From: Selenomonadaceae bacterium
Lineage (GTDB): Bacteria > Bacillota > Negativicutes > Selenomonadales > Selenomonadaceae
DNA: 12,720 nucleotides
Assembly: GCA_016280345.1 (NCBI GenBank)
Contig: JAEEGN010000142.1
Coordinates: 1-12,720 of the forward strand
Reading direction: 5' to 3'
Shown here in pieces: positions 1 through 7,080 of this stretch (positions are counted from its first letter, which is position 1; the number at the start of each line of letters is the position of its first letter). Position numbers and translations under genes: made by a program. The notes under the pieces were generated by a model. That model was not told where the DNA came from, made no database searches, and was given only the letters and a program-made list of their open reading frames with translations.

Positions 1-1062
1 CAGGCGGTTATAAACCCGGTAGGGCGTCGGGAACTCGTGCCAGTACAGGGAAAAACCGCCGATCATGACCACCGGGCAATCGGCTGTGTAGGCCAGCCAC
101 GAAAGGCCGCTGGCCAGGCCGATGAAGAACGCGGCGTGGTGCAGCATATCCGCCCGCTCGATGAGCGGCACGTCCCCGGTGAAATCCTCCGCCCCGGCGG
201 GCATCTCCAGCACGTAGCCCCGGTCTTCCAGCCGCCTCTCCTTATCGATGCAGAGCACCCGGTAGCCGAGGCCCTTCAGGTACCGCGTCACTTCCTCCCA
301 GCCGCCGGGACAGAGCCAGCCCTTGCCCGCCGTGGAGGCCTGGACGCCGATGCAGACGTACGGCTCCCCGATCCGCCGCGGCCCCGGCACCCAGGGAATC
401 TTCGGCGGCGGCGCGGGAAGGCCCAGGATGGCCTGCCCGGTCTGCAGCATCGGGATTGTCCGCCCGTCGAGGGGGGAACCGCTGCCGCCGCCCAGGCTGG
501 CGTGGAGGTAAAAGGTGGCGTAGGTGTCCTCTTCCGCCTCGTTGCGGCAGCGGATATCGGGAAACAGCCTTTGGGCCACCTCCCGCATCGAAACGTGAAC
601 GGAATAGTACACGTCGGCCCGGAAGACGTCCCGGACGTAGGGAACGTAGGCCAGGAAGGACTGCATATCGCCCAGCAGATAACTGAGAAAAACCAGCCGG
701 ATCTTCTGGCCGGAGGGGTCGAAGACGTGGCGGAACACCGTTTCCCCGTCCCGGGCAGCCTCCACCTGCCAGCGGACGTGATACTGCTCCACCGAGGTCA
801 CGACCGTCCCGGATACCGCCTGGTCGTAAAAGACCATTCCCGAATCGTAGTCGCCGATGGTCAGGTGCCAGTTCCCCGCCGGAACCTGAACCCGCACGCC
901 GCCGTTGAAGTCGAGCCGCAGCCCCGGGATGCCGGTCTCCCCGGCCACCGGTCCGGCCTCCCGGCCCAGCCGGGCCAGACGCGCCAGCGTCTCCGCCATA
1001 TCCGGCGACGACGCATAGTCCCGACAGCTGAAATATTGGATCGGATAAGAGAACTGGCTCAT
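1..1062 (-). CDS. Autotransporter O-heptosyltransferase (TibC/Aah-like), C-terminus cut off by window edge
   Basis: 354 codons are visible, open at the left edge with no stop. Enzymes of this family transfer heptose from ADP-heptose to serines or threonines of autotransporter adhesins in the cytoplasm before secretion. The N-terminal third has the family's beta-rich look (DFNGGVRVQVPAGNWHLTIG near residues 52-71). The GT-B-like C-terminal half shows YVCIGVQASTAGKGWLCPGG followed by WEEVTRYLKGLGYRVLCIDK, then GGFSLYWHEFPTPYRVYNRL at the edge; I recall matching blocks in TibC. Family members are about 400 residues, so roughly 50 are missing, including the cysteine-rich metal-binding finger expected just after PYRVxN. 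The start is ATG 1062-1060, preceded by AAGGAGG with a 5-nt gap. The frame stays open upstream (see findings), but that stretch is Arg/Gly-rich and does not look coding. The adhesin substrate is not visible. Family assignment is from recalled motifs and is fairly secure. Confidence 0.85.
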   Translation of the reverse strand, partial: MSQFSYPIQYFSCRDYASSPDMAETLARLARLGREAGPVAGETGIPGLRLDFNGGVRVQVPAGNWHLTIGDYDSGMVFYDQAVSGTVVTSVEQYHVRWQVEAARDGETVFRHVFDPSGQKIRLVFLSYLLGDMQSFLAYVPYVRDVFRADVYYSVHVSMREVAQRLFPDIRCRNEAEEDTYATFYLHASLGGGSGSPLDGRTIPMLQTGQAILGLPAPPPKIPWVPGPRRIGEPYVCIGVQASTAGKGWLCPGGWEEVTRYLKGLGYRVLCIDKERRLEDRGYVLEMPAGAEDFTGDVPLIERADMLHHAAFFIGLASGLSWLAYTADCPVVMIGGFSLYWHEFPTPYRVYNRL

Positions 1063-1387
1063 AGCGGCCTCCTTGACGGTTTCGTGGGCAGCGCGCGGCG
1101 CCGCGTCGTGGCCGCATGACTGCCGGCGCCATCGTTCCCGCTTTCTTCGTGCCCGGGACATTCCCGTCCGCCGGTCGTCAGGCAGCCGGTCGCCGGCCGC
1201 GATGAACGCGCCGGGGGCGATGGTCTTTGCCGGGATGATGTTTCCCCGGCCTTTCCGCAAAACAGTGGCTCCTCCTGAAAATATTCGGTTCTCCCGCGGT
1301 AAATCCTGCCGGGCGGAAAAATTTTTTGCGGGCGATGGCGCCGGTCGTTTACCTCTTTTTTTTAATTGAATTTTAAGGCAGGTCTCA

Positions 1388-1417
1388 TTTCACCGCCACG
1401 GCGTTGTGTGCTATAAT
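1388..1417 (+). promoter_or_regulatory. Extended -10 promoter of the efflux operon
   Basis: A perfect TATAAT at 1412-1417 is preceded by TG at 1409-1410, giving the TGnTATAAT extended -10. The -35 is weak (TTTCAC at 1388-1393, 18-bp spacer), as is common for extended -10 promoters. Expected transcription start is near 1424, leaving a leader of about 80 nt before the ATG at 1506. Confidence 0.75.
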
Positions 1418-1443
1418 CATCATTGGAAATAAGCCGGCCGGAA

Positions 1444-1468
1444 CCGGGGCTGCCCCGCGCGGCCCCGG
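1444..1468 (+). other. GC-rich hairpin in the efflux operon leader
   Basis: CCGGGGC (1444-1450) pairs with GCCCCGG (1462-1468) around an 11-nt C/G-rich loop, between the promoter and the ribosome binding site (GGAGGTGA, 1492-1499). No U-run follows, so it is not a simple attenuator. It may only stabilise the transcript; in DNA this GC-rich it could also be chance. Confidence 0.35.
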
Positions 1469-1505
1469 GAGACGGCGGAGGAAGCAGTTTTGGAGGTGAG
1501 CGGTC

Positions 1506-2648
1506 ATGCGTCTTTCGGATAACCGGGTGCGCCTGACGATATTCGTATTGGTGGCCGTAATCGCGGTGGTGGCGTTCCGGGTAGCGGCCAATATCATGGC
1601 CCGCAACGAGCAGGCAGAAAAGAGCAGCCGGGGCAAGGTGGCGGTGGTGACCGCCGACTACCCGAAACGGCAGACCATCGAGCCGAAGTTCCGCTTCTCC
1701 GGCACCATGGACCCGGTCTGGCAGGCCGACGTAGCGGCAAAGGTGGACGGCCGCATCGAGCAGGTACTGGTCAGAGAGGGCGAAGCCGTCAGCGCCGGTC
1801 AGGCGCTGGTGGTGCTGGAGCAGACCGACACGGAGGCGCTGCGCCGCAACGCTCTGGGCGCCCTCATCGACGCCCGCACGAATCTGGAAAAGGCGTCGCG
1901 GGACCGGAACCGCTTCGAGGAACTCTACAAGGAGGGCGCCATCTCCCGGGAGCAAATGGAGAACGCCCGCTTCGCCCTGCAGAACGCCGAGGCCCGCCTC
2001 GACGCCGCCCAGGGTACGCTGGACGCGGCCGAGTCCCGGGCTTTCGGCACCGTGGTCACCACGCCCCGGGCCGGCATCATCCAGAAGCGTTATTATCAGG
2101 AGGGCTACTACGCCAAAGTCGGTACCGCCCTGTTCAACATCGCTGACATCTCCACCCTGCTGGTGAAGATCGCGGTGCCCGAAGGCTACATCTCCAGCGT
2201 CGCCGTGGGCGGCACGGTGACGTTCCAGATCCCCTCCATGAGCGGCGACGACAAGACCGCCGCCGGGACCATCACCCGCGTCAGTCCGGTGGCCACCATG
2301 CCGGCCCGCACCTTCGAGGCCGAGGTCTCGGTGGACAACAGGAGCGGCCGGCTCCGGGGCGGCGTCTATGCCAACGCTGTCATCACCGCCCAGCCGAAGG
2401 AGAACGCCCTGACGGTGCCGCTGTCGGCCATCGCCATGCGCGACGACCAGCGGACCGTCTATGTCATCGAGGACGGCGTGGCGGTGCGCCGGGTGCTGAC
2501 CACCGGCTACATCGGCGAGAACATCGTCGAGGTGCTGGACGGCATCACCGAGAAGGACCAAATCATCACCGGCGGCCTCAACAAGGTCCGCGAGGGGGCG
2601 AAAGTACGCGTCGCCGCCTCTCCGGAGGAGGCGGCACAGCATGATTGA
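1506..2648 (+). CDS. RND efflux membrane fusion protein (HlyD/AcrA family adaptor)
   Basis: A 380-residue periplasmic adaptor that would link the inner-membrane pump to an outer-membrane channel. Residues 9-28 form one hydrophobic N-terminal segment; there is no lipobox cysteine, so it is membrane-anchored rather than a lipoprotein. Split lipoyl halves lie near residues 74-108 (VDGRIEQVLVREGEAVSAGQ) and 179-213 (TTPRAGIIQKRYYQEGYYAK). They flank a coiled-coil hairpin at about 108-178 rich in Ala, Glu and Arg. A beta-barrel domain (about 215-295) and a membrane-proximal domain (about 300-372) follow. The ATG at 1506 has GGAGGTGA at 1492-1499, 6 nt away. Its last codons overlap the pump gene by 8 bp. 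Length and domain order are normal for the family. Substrate cannot be told from sequence. Confidence 0.93.
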   Translation: MRLSDNRVRLTIFVLVAVIAVVAFRVAANIMARNEQAEKSSRGKVAVVTADYPKRQTIEPKFRFSGTMDPVWQADVAAKVDGRIEQVLVREGEAVSAGQALVVLEQTDTEALRRNALGALIDARTNLEKASRDRNRFEELYKEGAISREQMENARFALQNAEARLDAAQGTLDAAESRAFGTVVTTPRAGIIQKRYYQEGYYAKVGTALFNIADISTLLVKIAVPEGYISSVAVGGTVTFQIPSMSGDDKTAAGTITRVSPVATMPARTFEAEVSVDNRSGRLRGGVYANAVITAQPKENALTVPLSAIAMRDDQRTVYVIEDGVAVRRVLTTGYIGENIVEVLDGITEKDQIITGGLNKVREGAKVRVAASPEEAAQHD

Positions 2649-5600
2649 TACCTTCATAAAGCGGCCGGTCTTCACCACCATGTTCATCCTGGTGCTGGTG
2701 GTTTTCGGCATCCAGTCCTATCCCAGCCTCGGCGTCGACCTCTACCCCGACGTCGAGCTGCCCATGGTGGCGGTCACCGTCACCTACGAGGGCACCGCCC
2801 CCGAGGAAATGGAGACGTTGGTCACGAAGCCCATCGAGAACCGCGTGAGCCAGGTCTCCGGCATCAAGACCATCACCTCCACCATCCGCGAGGGCTTCTC
2901 CCAGACGATGCTGGAGTTCGAGATGGGCGTGGACCCGCGCCAGATGGCCAGCGAGGTCCGGGAAAAGGTGGCCGGCGTCAGGAAGCGCCTGCCCGACGAC
3001 ATCGACGAGCCAGTGGTGCAGCGCTTTGACATCGCCTCCCGGCCCATCGCCTCCTTCGTCTTTTCCTCCGATGTGCGCTCCCCCAGCGAGATCCGCCGGA
3101 TGCTCACCGACGTGGTGGTGGACGAGCTCCAGATGCTGGACGGCGTGGCCGACGTCAACGTCATGGGCGCCAGCGAGCGCGCCATCAAGGTCCACGCCGA
3201 CTCGGAAAAGCTCAAGGAGTACGGCATCTCCTTCCAGACCATCCTGCAAAAAGTCAACGCCGCCAACCGCAACACCCCGGGCGGCAAGATCCGCGACGAG
3301 AGCAACACCATCACCGTCCGCACCGTGGGCAAGTTCAACTCGGTGGACGACTTCAAGCAAATCGTCGTCGCCAACCACGACGGCAAGCCCGTCCTGCTGA
3401 CCGACGTGGCTGAGGTCGTGGACAGCTGGGAAGACGAGGAGACCTTCGCCCGGCTGAACGGCAAACCGGCGGTCATGATGAACGTCCGCAAGCAGTCCCG
3501 CACCAATACGGTGCAGGTCACCGACGAAGTCAACAAGGCCCTGAAAAAAATCATCGAGAACGAGCTGCCCCCCGACATCATCATGCGGACCGGCATGGAC
3601 CAGTCCCGCTACGTCCGCGAGAACGTGGCCGACGTCTGGAACACCATCCTCTTCGGCGGCTTCCTGGCGCTGGCCATCACCTATATGTTCCTGCGGGACA
3701 TCCGGGCCACCATCATCGGCGGCCTCTCGATACCGACCTCCATTATCGCCAGCTTCTTTTTGATGAAGGTCATGGACTTTTCCCTCAACAATATGTCACT
3801 GATGGGCCTGTCGCTGGCCGTAGGCTTCCTGATCGACGACGCCATCGTGCTGGTGGAGAACGTCTTCCGCCACATGGAGATGGGCAAAGCGCCCTTCCAG
3901 GCCGCCGGCGACGCCACGAAAGAGCTGGTGCTGGCGATCCTGGCCACCTCCATGTCGCTTCTGGCCGTGTTCGTCCCCATCGGCAGCATGGGCGAAACGG
4001 TGGGCCAGTTCTTCAAGCAGTTCGGCCTGACCGTGGCCTTCGCGCTGATGTTCTCCACCATCTCCGCCTACTCCCTGACGCCGATGGTCTCCGCCCACTG
4101 GCTCAAAGCCCCCGGCGAAACCTCCGGCCGCCCAGCGTTCCTCACCCGCTTCCTCGACTGGTTCAACCGGGGCTTCGAGGCCGTCCGGGCCATGTACAAC
4201 GACCTCATGGCCTTCGCCGTAAAGCATCCGAAGAAAATCATCGCCGCCGCTCTGGCGACGCTGGTCTTCAACCTCTTCCTGCTGCCCTTCGTCGGCACCG
4301 AGCTCCAGCCCATCTATGACTCCGGCGAATTCCGGGTAAGCCTCAAGGGCCCGGCCGGCACCGGACTCCGGCAGATGGCCCGCTGGGCGGAGCCGCTGGA
4401 AGCGATCATCATCGCCCAGCCGGAGGTCGCTACCACCGCCATGTACCTCGGCGGTACCCGCACCCCGGTCAACGAGGGCAACATCATGGTCAAGCTCAAG
4501 CCCCTGGAGGAGCGTGACCGCGGCATGCTGGCCATCATGGCCGAGCTCAGGCGCGCCTTCTCCGACGTCGGCGTCATGCAGGTCGGCGTCGTCACCAACC
4601 AGGGCAGCCGCGGCGACCCCCGGCCGGTGCAGATCGGCCTCCGGGGCAGCGACATCAAGAAGCTCAGCGGCTACGCCGAGCAGCTGGCGGAAAAGATCCG
4701 GCAGGTCCCCGGCGCCACCGACGTCGAGGTCATCGGCGTCGATCCCGAGCCGGAAGTCATCATCCGCCTCGACCAGCGCCGGGCCAGCGACCTCGGCCTC
4801 GACAACACCAACGTCGGCACCGTCGTCCAGTACGCCTTCCAGGGCAAGAGCACCGGCCACTCCTACACCATCGGCAACAACGACTACGACATCATCCTGC
4901 AGCTCGACAAGGCGAACCGCCGCACCCTGCAGGACGTGGCCGATCTCATGGTCTCGGCCGCCGACGGGCGCTTCGTGCGGCTCGGCGACGTGGCCGAAGT
5001 CCGGCTCGGCTCCGGCCCCACCCGCATCGACCGCGAGGGCCGGCAGCGCCAGATCGCCGTCTACGCCAACGCTGTCGGCATCTCCCCCGGCGACCTCCTG
5101 AGCAAGATCCAGAACGAACTCATCCCCGACCTCAACATGGACCTCGGCTACCGCTACAAGCTCATCGGCGACTCCGACATGATGGCCCGCGTCTTCAGGG
5201 AAGTCGTGAAAGCCGTCGTCCTCGCCATCGTCCTCATCTACATGGTGCTGGCGGCGGAGTTCGAGAGCTTCAGCCAGCCCTTCGTCATCATGATGAGCCT
5301 GCCCTTCGCCGTCATCGGCGCCGTCCTCGGCCTGCTGGTGGCGAACCAGACCGCCAACATGATGTCGCTGATCGGCTGCACCATGCTCCTGGGCCTCGTC
5401 ACCAAGAACGCGATCCTGCTCATCGACTACGCCAACCAGGCCAGAGAGCGGGGCCTCGGCATCCGCGAGGCGGCCCTCGAAGCCTGCTCCCTGCGGCTGC
5501 GGCCCATCTTCATGACGACCCTCTCGACCATGCTCGGCATGCTGCCCATCGCCCTCGGCCTCGGCGCCGGCGCCGAGCTGCGTCAGTCCATGGGCGTCGT

Positions 5601-5715
5601 CCTCATCGGCGGCCTCACCACCTCCACGCTGCTCACCCTCGTCGTCGTCCCCCTGATCTACATCCTGACCGAGGAATTCAAGGAAAAGCGGGCGCCGGCG
5701 AAGGAAACAACCTGA
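2641..5715 (+). CDS. RND multidrug efflux pump, inner-membrane subunit (AcrB/HAE1 family)
   Basis: A 1024-residue proton-driven antiporter of the AcrB type, normal length for the family. It opens with the classical IDTFIKRPVFTTMFIL start and first membrane helix. Two large periplasmic porter regions (about 30-330 and 550-850) each precede a bundle of membrane helices. The proton relay is intact: the Asp pair at residues 399-400 (GFLIDDAIVLVENV, helix 4) and Lys922 (VTKNAILLIDYANQ, helix 10). The start ATG at 2641 lies inside the adaptor gene, with GGAGGAGG at 2624-2631, so the two genes are probably translationally coupled. No TolC-like channel gene follows; the operon ends at the hairpin 5729-5770, so the channel must be encoded elsewhere. 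No local TetR- or MarR-type regulator is present. Substrates are unknown. Confidence 0.95.
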   Translation: MIDTFIKRPVFTTMFILVLVVFGIQSYPSLGVDLYPDVELPMVAVTVTYEGTAPEEMETLVTKPIENRVSQVSGIKTITSTIREGFSQTMLEFEMGVDPRQMASEVREKVAGVRKRLPDDIDEPVVQRFDIASRPIASFVFSSDVRSPSEIRRMLTDVVVDELQMLDGVADVNVMGASERAIKVHADSEKLKEYGISFQTILQKVNAANRNTPGGKIRDESNTITVRTVGKFNSVDDFKQIVVANHDGKPVLLTDVAEVVDSWEDEETFARLNGKPAVMMNVRKQSRTNTVQVTDEVNKALKKIIENELPPDIIMRTGMDQSRYVRENVADVWNTILFGGFLALAITYMFLRDIRATIIGGLSIPTSIIASFFLMKVMDFSLNNMSLMGLSLAVGFLIDDAIVLVENVFRHMEMGKAPFQAAGDATKELVLAILATSMSLLAVFVPIGSMGETVGQFFKQFGLTVAFALMFSTISAYSLTPMVSAHWLKAPGETSGRPAFLTRFLDWFNRGFEAVRAMYNDLMAFAVKHPKKIIAAALATLVFNLFLLPFVGTELQPIYDSGEFRVSLKGPAGTGLRQMARWAEPLEAIIIAQPEVATTAMYLGGTRTPVNEGNIMVKLKPLEERDRGMLAIMAELRRAFSDVGVMQVGVVTNQGSRGDPRPVQIGLRGSDIKKLSGYAEQLAEKIRQVPGATDVEVIGVDPEPEVIIRLDQRRASDLGLDNTNVGTVVQYAFQGKSTGHSYTIGNNDYDIILQLDKANRRTLQDVADLMVSAADGRFVRLGDVAEVRLGSGPTRIDREGRQRQIAVYANAVGISPGDLLSKIQNELIPDLNMDLGYRYKLIGDSDMMARVFREVVKAVVLAIVLIYMVLAAEFESFSQPFVIMMSLPFAVIGAVLGLLVANQTANMMSLIGCTMLLGLVTKNAILLIDYANQARERGLGIREAALEACSLRLRPIFMTTLSTMLGMLPIALGLGAGAELRQSMGVVLIGGLTTSTLLTLVVVPLIYILTEEFKEKRAPAKETT

Positions 5716-5728
5716 AAAGAAACGCGAA

Positions 5729-5770
5729 AAAGCGCCCCGACCGGTATCCGAACGCCGGCCGGGGCGCTTT
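5729..5770. terminator. Bidirectional terminator between pump and flavodoxin-fusion genes
   Basis: Arms 5729-5744 and 5755-5770 (AAAGCGCCCCGACCGG and CCGGCCGGGGCGCTTT) pair over 16 bp with one A/C mismatch and a 10-nt loop. T residues follow the stem on the plus strand (CTTT, with a TTTTT run near 5781), and the A-run on the left arm gives a U-run on the minus strand. It lies between two convergent genes, 13 bp after the pump stop. Confidence 0.88.
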
Positions 5771-5796
5771 CCCTGTGCTGTTTTTCGCTCGTCTGG

Positions 5797-6888
5797 CTAC
5801 ATCTTCTCCCGGAGGCGCTTCAGGTAGTCGGCGATTTTCTGCCGGGAAGAGGGAATGTCGCTGCTGTAGATGGTCAGCGGCTCCTCCGCCACCCGGGCCT
5901 TCGTGGTCTTCCGCAAATCCTCGACGCTGTCGCCGGCGCCGCCTCCGCCGTGGGTCACGACGGGAACCAGCCGCTTGCCCGCCAGCGCCGGCTCCGACGC
6001 GAACCCCGCCACCGCCGGCGGCAGGGTGCCCCACCAGAGGGGATAGACCAGGATGACCGTATCGTAGACGGCCAGATTCACCCGGGGAAAGACGCGCCAG
6101 GACGGCGGCGTCCCCCGCTCCATCTCCGTTTTCGCCTGGCGCACCGTATCGCGGGAGCCGGCGGGATACTTCGCCGCCGTCAGGATGGCCGCCTGGTCGC
6201 CGCCGGCCGCGTTCTGCACCATGGCGGCGATCATCTGGGCGTTGCCGATCAGACCGCCGGCCTCGTCCCGCATCAGCGACGCCCCCGACACCGCGTCGGC
6301 GTCCTCGGGAAAGGCGGTATTGCCCACCCGGCTGAAATACACCGTCAGCACCCGCCCCGGCAGCGACGCTTTCTCCCCCGCCACCAGCGCTGCCGGATTG
6401 ACGACCACCGTATGATACCAGCGGTCGAGATAGGGCAGCGCGAAGAAGCTCACCGCCGCCAGCACGAACCCCGCCCCGGCCAGCAGCGTGAACCGCCGTC
6501 CCCGGACGTAGCGGCGGCCGTGGCGCAAGAGATGAAAGAACAGCAGCACCAGCGCCGCCACCGACGCCCCCAGGTGCCAGGCGCGCCAGTTCACCCCTTC
6601 CCCCAGCGGCAGCCAACCCGCCAGCGCCACGCCCGACACCGCCAATGCCAGCACGCTTCCCGCCAGCAGCATGATATTGGCGAGATTCACCCGCTGGCTG
6701 ACGTTCCGGAGACTCTGTCCCAGCGCCCGGTAATAGCCCGCGTTCGCCCCGTTGTGAAGCAGCAATCCCAAAAGGAACAGAATCCCCAGCGCCTCATGGA
6801 GCCTCCGGGGAAGGAACAGCCCCAGAAGCCCCGCGAAAAACAGACCGAGAAGCGCCAGATCCAGCAGCTTCTTTCCCCGCGTCCCCAT
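5797..6888 (-). CDS. Membrane cytochrome-b-like (DUF4405-type) domain fused to a flavodoxin domain
   Basis: 363 residues in two parts. The first about 155 hold five hydrophobic helices (about 8-28, 32-48, 70-91, 104-121, 133-152) resembling DUF4405. They carry His31, His45, His105 and His119, i.e. H-x13-H in helix 2 and again in helix 4, the spacing of the two bis-His hemes in cytochrome b. Residues 179-363 form a flavodoxin-like domain: LTVYFSRVGNT matches the FMN phosphate loop, and VILVYPLWWGTLPPAV the second flavin loop. This suggests electron transfer between b hemes and FMN; donor and acceptor are unknown. Arginine-rich loops after helices 2 and 4 argue that those loops face the cytoplasm, placing the flavodoxin outside. 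I chose ATG 6888-6886, with GGGGAGG 7 nt upstream, over an in-frame GTG at 6918 that lacks a clear site. The gene has its own promoter. Confidence 0.8.
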   Translation of the reverse strand: MGTRGKKLLDLALLGLFFAGLLGLFLPRRLHEALGILFLLGLLLHNGANAGYYRALGQSLRNVSQRVNLANIMLLAGSVLALAVSGVALAGWLPLGEGVNWRAWHLGASVAALVLLFFHLLRHGRRYVRGRRFTLLAGAGFVLAAVSFFALPYLDRWYHTVVVNPAALVAGEKASLPGRVLTVYFSRVGNTAFPEDADAVSGASLMRDEAGGLIGNAQMIAAMVQNAAGGDQAAILTAAKYPAGSRDTVRQAKTEMERGTPPSWRVFPRVNLAVYDTVILVYPLWWGTLPPAVAGFASEPALAGKRLVPVVTHGGGGAGDSVEDLRKTTKARVAEEPLTIYSSDIPSSRQKIADYLKRLREKM

Positions 6889-6895
6889 ACGCCAG

Positions 6896-6903
6896 CCTCC
6901 CCG
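6896..6903 (-). promoter_or_regulatory. Ribosome binding site deciding the flavodoxin-fusion start
   Basis: On the minus strand this reads CGGGGAGG and sits 7 nt before ATG 6888. It supports that start over the GTG 10 codons upstream. A small leader hairpin (GCCCG-TGA-CGGGC, 6923-6935) lies further upstream in the transcript. Confidence 0.65.
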
Positions 6904-6991
6904 CCGCGATTTCCCCACCCCCGCCCGTGACGGGCCCGGGAAAACCGGTTATGCTCTGTCTGAAAAAGCGCCGTCCGACGACGCCGGGAAT

Positions 6992-7019
6992 AGTATAGCA
7001 TAAACGCGATTCTTTGCAA
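6992..7019 (-). promoter_or_regulatory. Promoter of the flavodoxin-fusion gene
   Basis: On the minus strand, TTGCAA (7019-7014), a 16-bp spacer ending in TGC, then TATACT (6997-6992), an extended -10. The leader would be about 95 nt. Its -35 lies 7 bp from the -35 of the divergent nuclease-gene promoter, so the two promoters are back to back and may influence each other. Confidence 0.68.
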
Positions 7020-7026
7020 ACATCGT

Positions 7027-7056
7027 ATGACAATCGGGCGGATTATGTGCTATAAT
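7027..7056 (+). promoter_or_regulatory. Promoter of the Rpn nuclease gene
   Basis: ATGACA (7027-7032, five of six matches to consensus), an 18-bp spacer and TATAAT (7051-7056) preceded by TGC, an extended -10. The 11-mer TGTGCTATAAT is identical to that in the efflux operon promoter. The leader is short, with the ATG at 7081. Confidence 0.78.
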
Positions 7057-7060
7057 TAGG

Positions 7061-7073
7061 AAAAAAGGGGGGG
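7061..7073 (+). promoter_or_regulatory. A6-G7 homopolymer tract acting as the Rpn ribosome binding site
   Basis: Six A residues (7061-7066) then seven G residues (7067-7073), followed by 7 nt to ATG 7081. The A/G junction is the only Shine-Dalgarno-like sequence present. A G7 run there could vary by replication slippage and alter translation. Confidence 0.5.
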
Positions 7074-7080
7074 CGGCTCG

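Larger units (their letters stand above)
1063..1505. other. Divergent intergenic region between heptosyltransferase and efflux operon
   Basis: 443 bp without a convincing gene. The right part (1388-1417) holds the efflux operon promoter, followed by a GC-rich leader. The left part should contain the heptosyltransferase promoter, but no clear -35/-10 pair was found on the minus strand; an A/T-rich patch at 1346-1377 is the most likely area. A 98-codon open frame on the plus strand (1073-1369) lacks a ribosome binding site and resembles no protein family. A 12-bp inverted repeat (1123-1134 and 1333-1344) lies within the region. Confidence 0.6.

Noticed and set aside
37..1119. 360-codon open frame on the plus strand opposite the heptosyltransferase
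   Set aside because: His/Arg/Pro-rich composition with no family resemblance; it is antisense to a gene with clear TibC-like motifs and has no ribosome binding site.
242..1132. 296-codon open frame on the minus strand in another frame of the heptosyltransferase
   Set aside because: Gly/Arg-rich shadow. The frame starting at 1062 carries recognisable motifs throughout and a strong AAGGAGG.
1362..2711. 449-codon minus-strand open frame opposite the adaptor gene
   Set aside because: Antisense to a well-supported HlyD-family gene; its composition is that of a reverse-complement shadow.
5950..6930. 326-codon plus-strand open frame opposite the flavodoxin-fusion gene
   Set aside because: Arg/Gln/Pro/His-rich shadow; the minus-strand frame has membrane helices and flavin-binding motifs.
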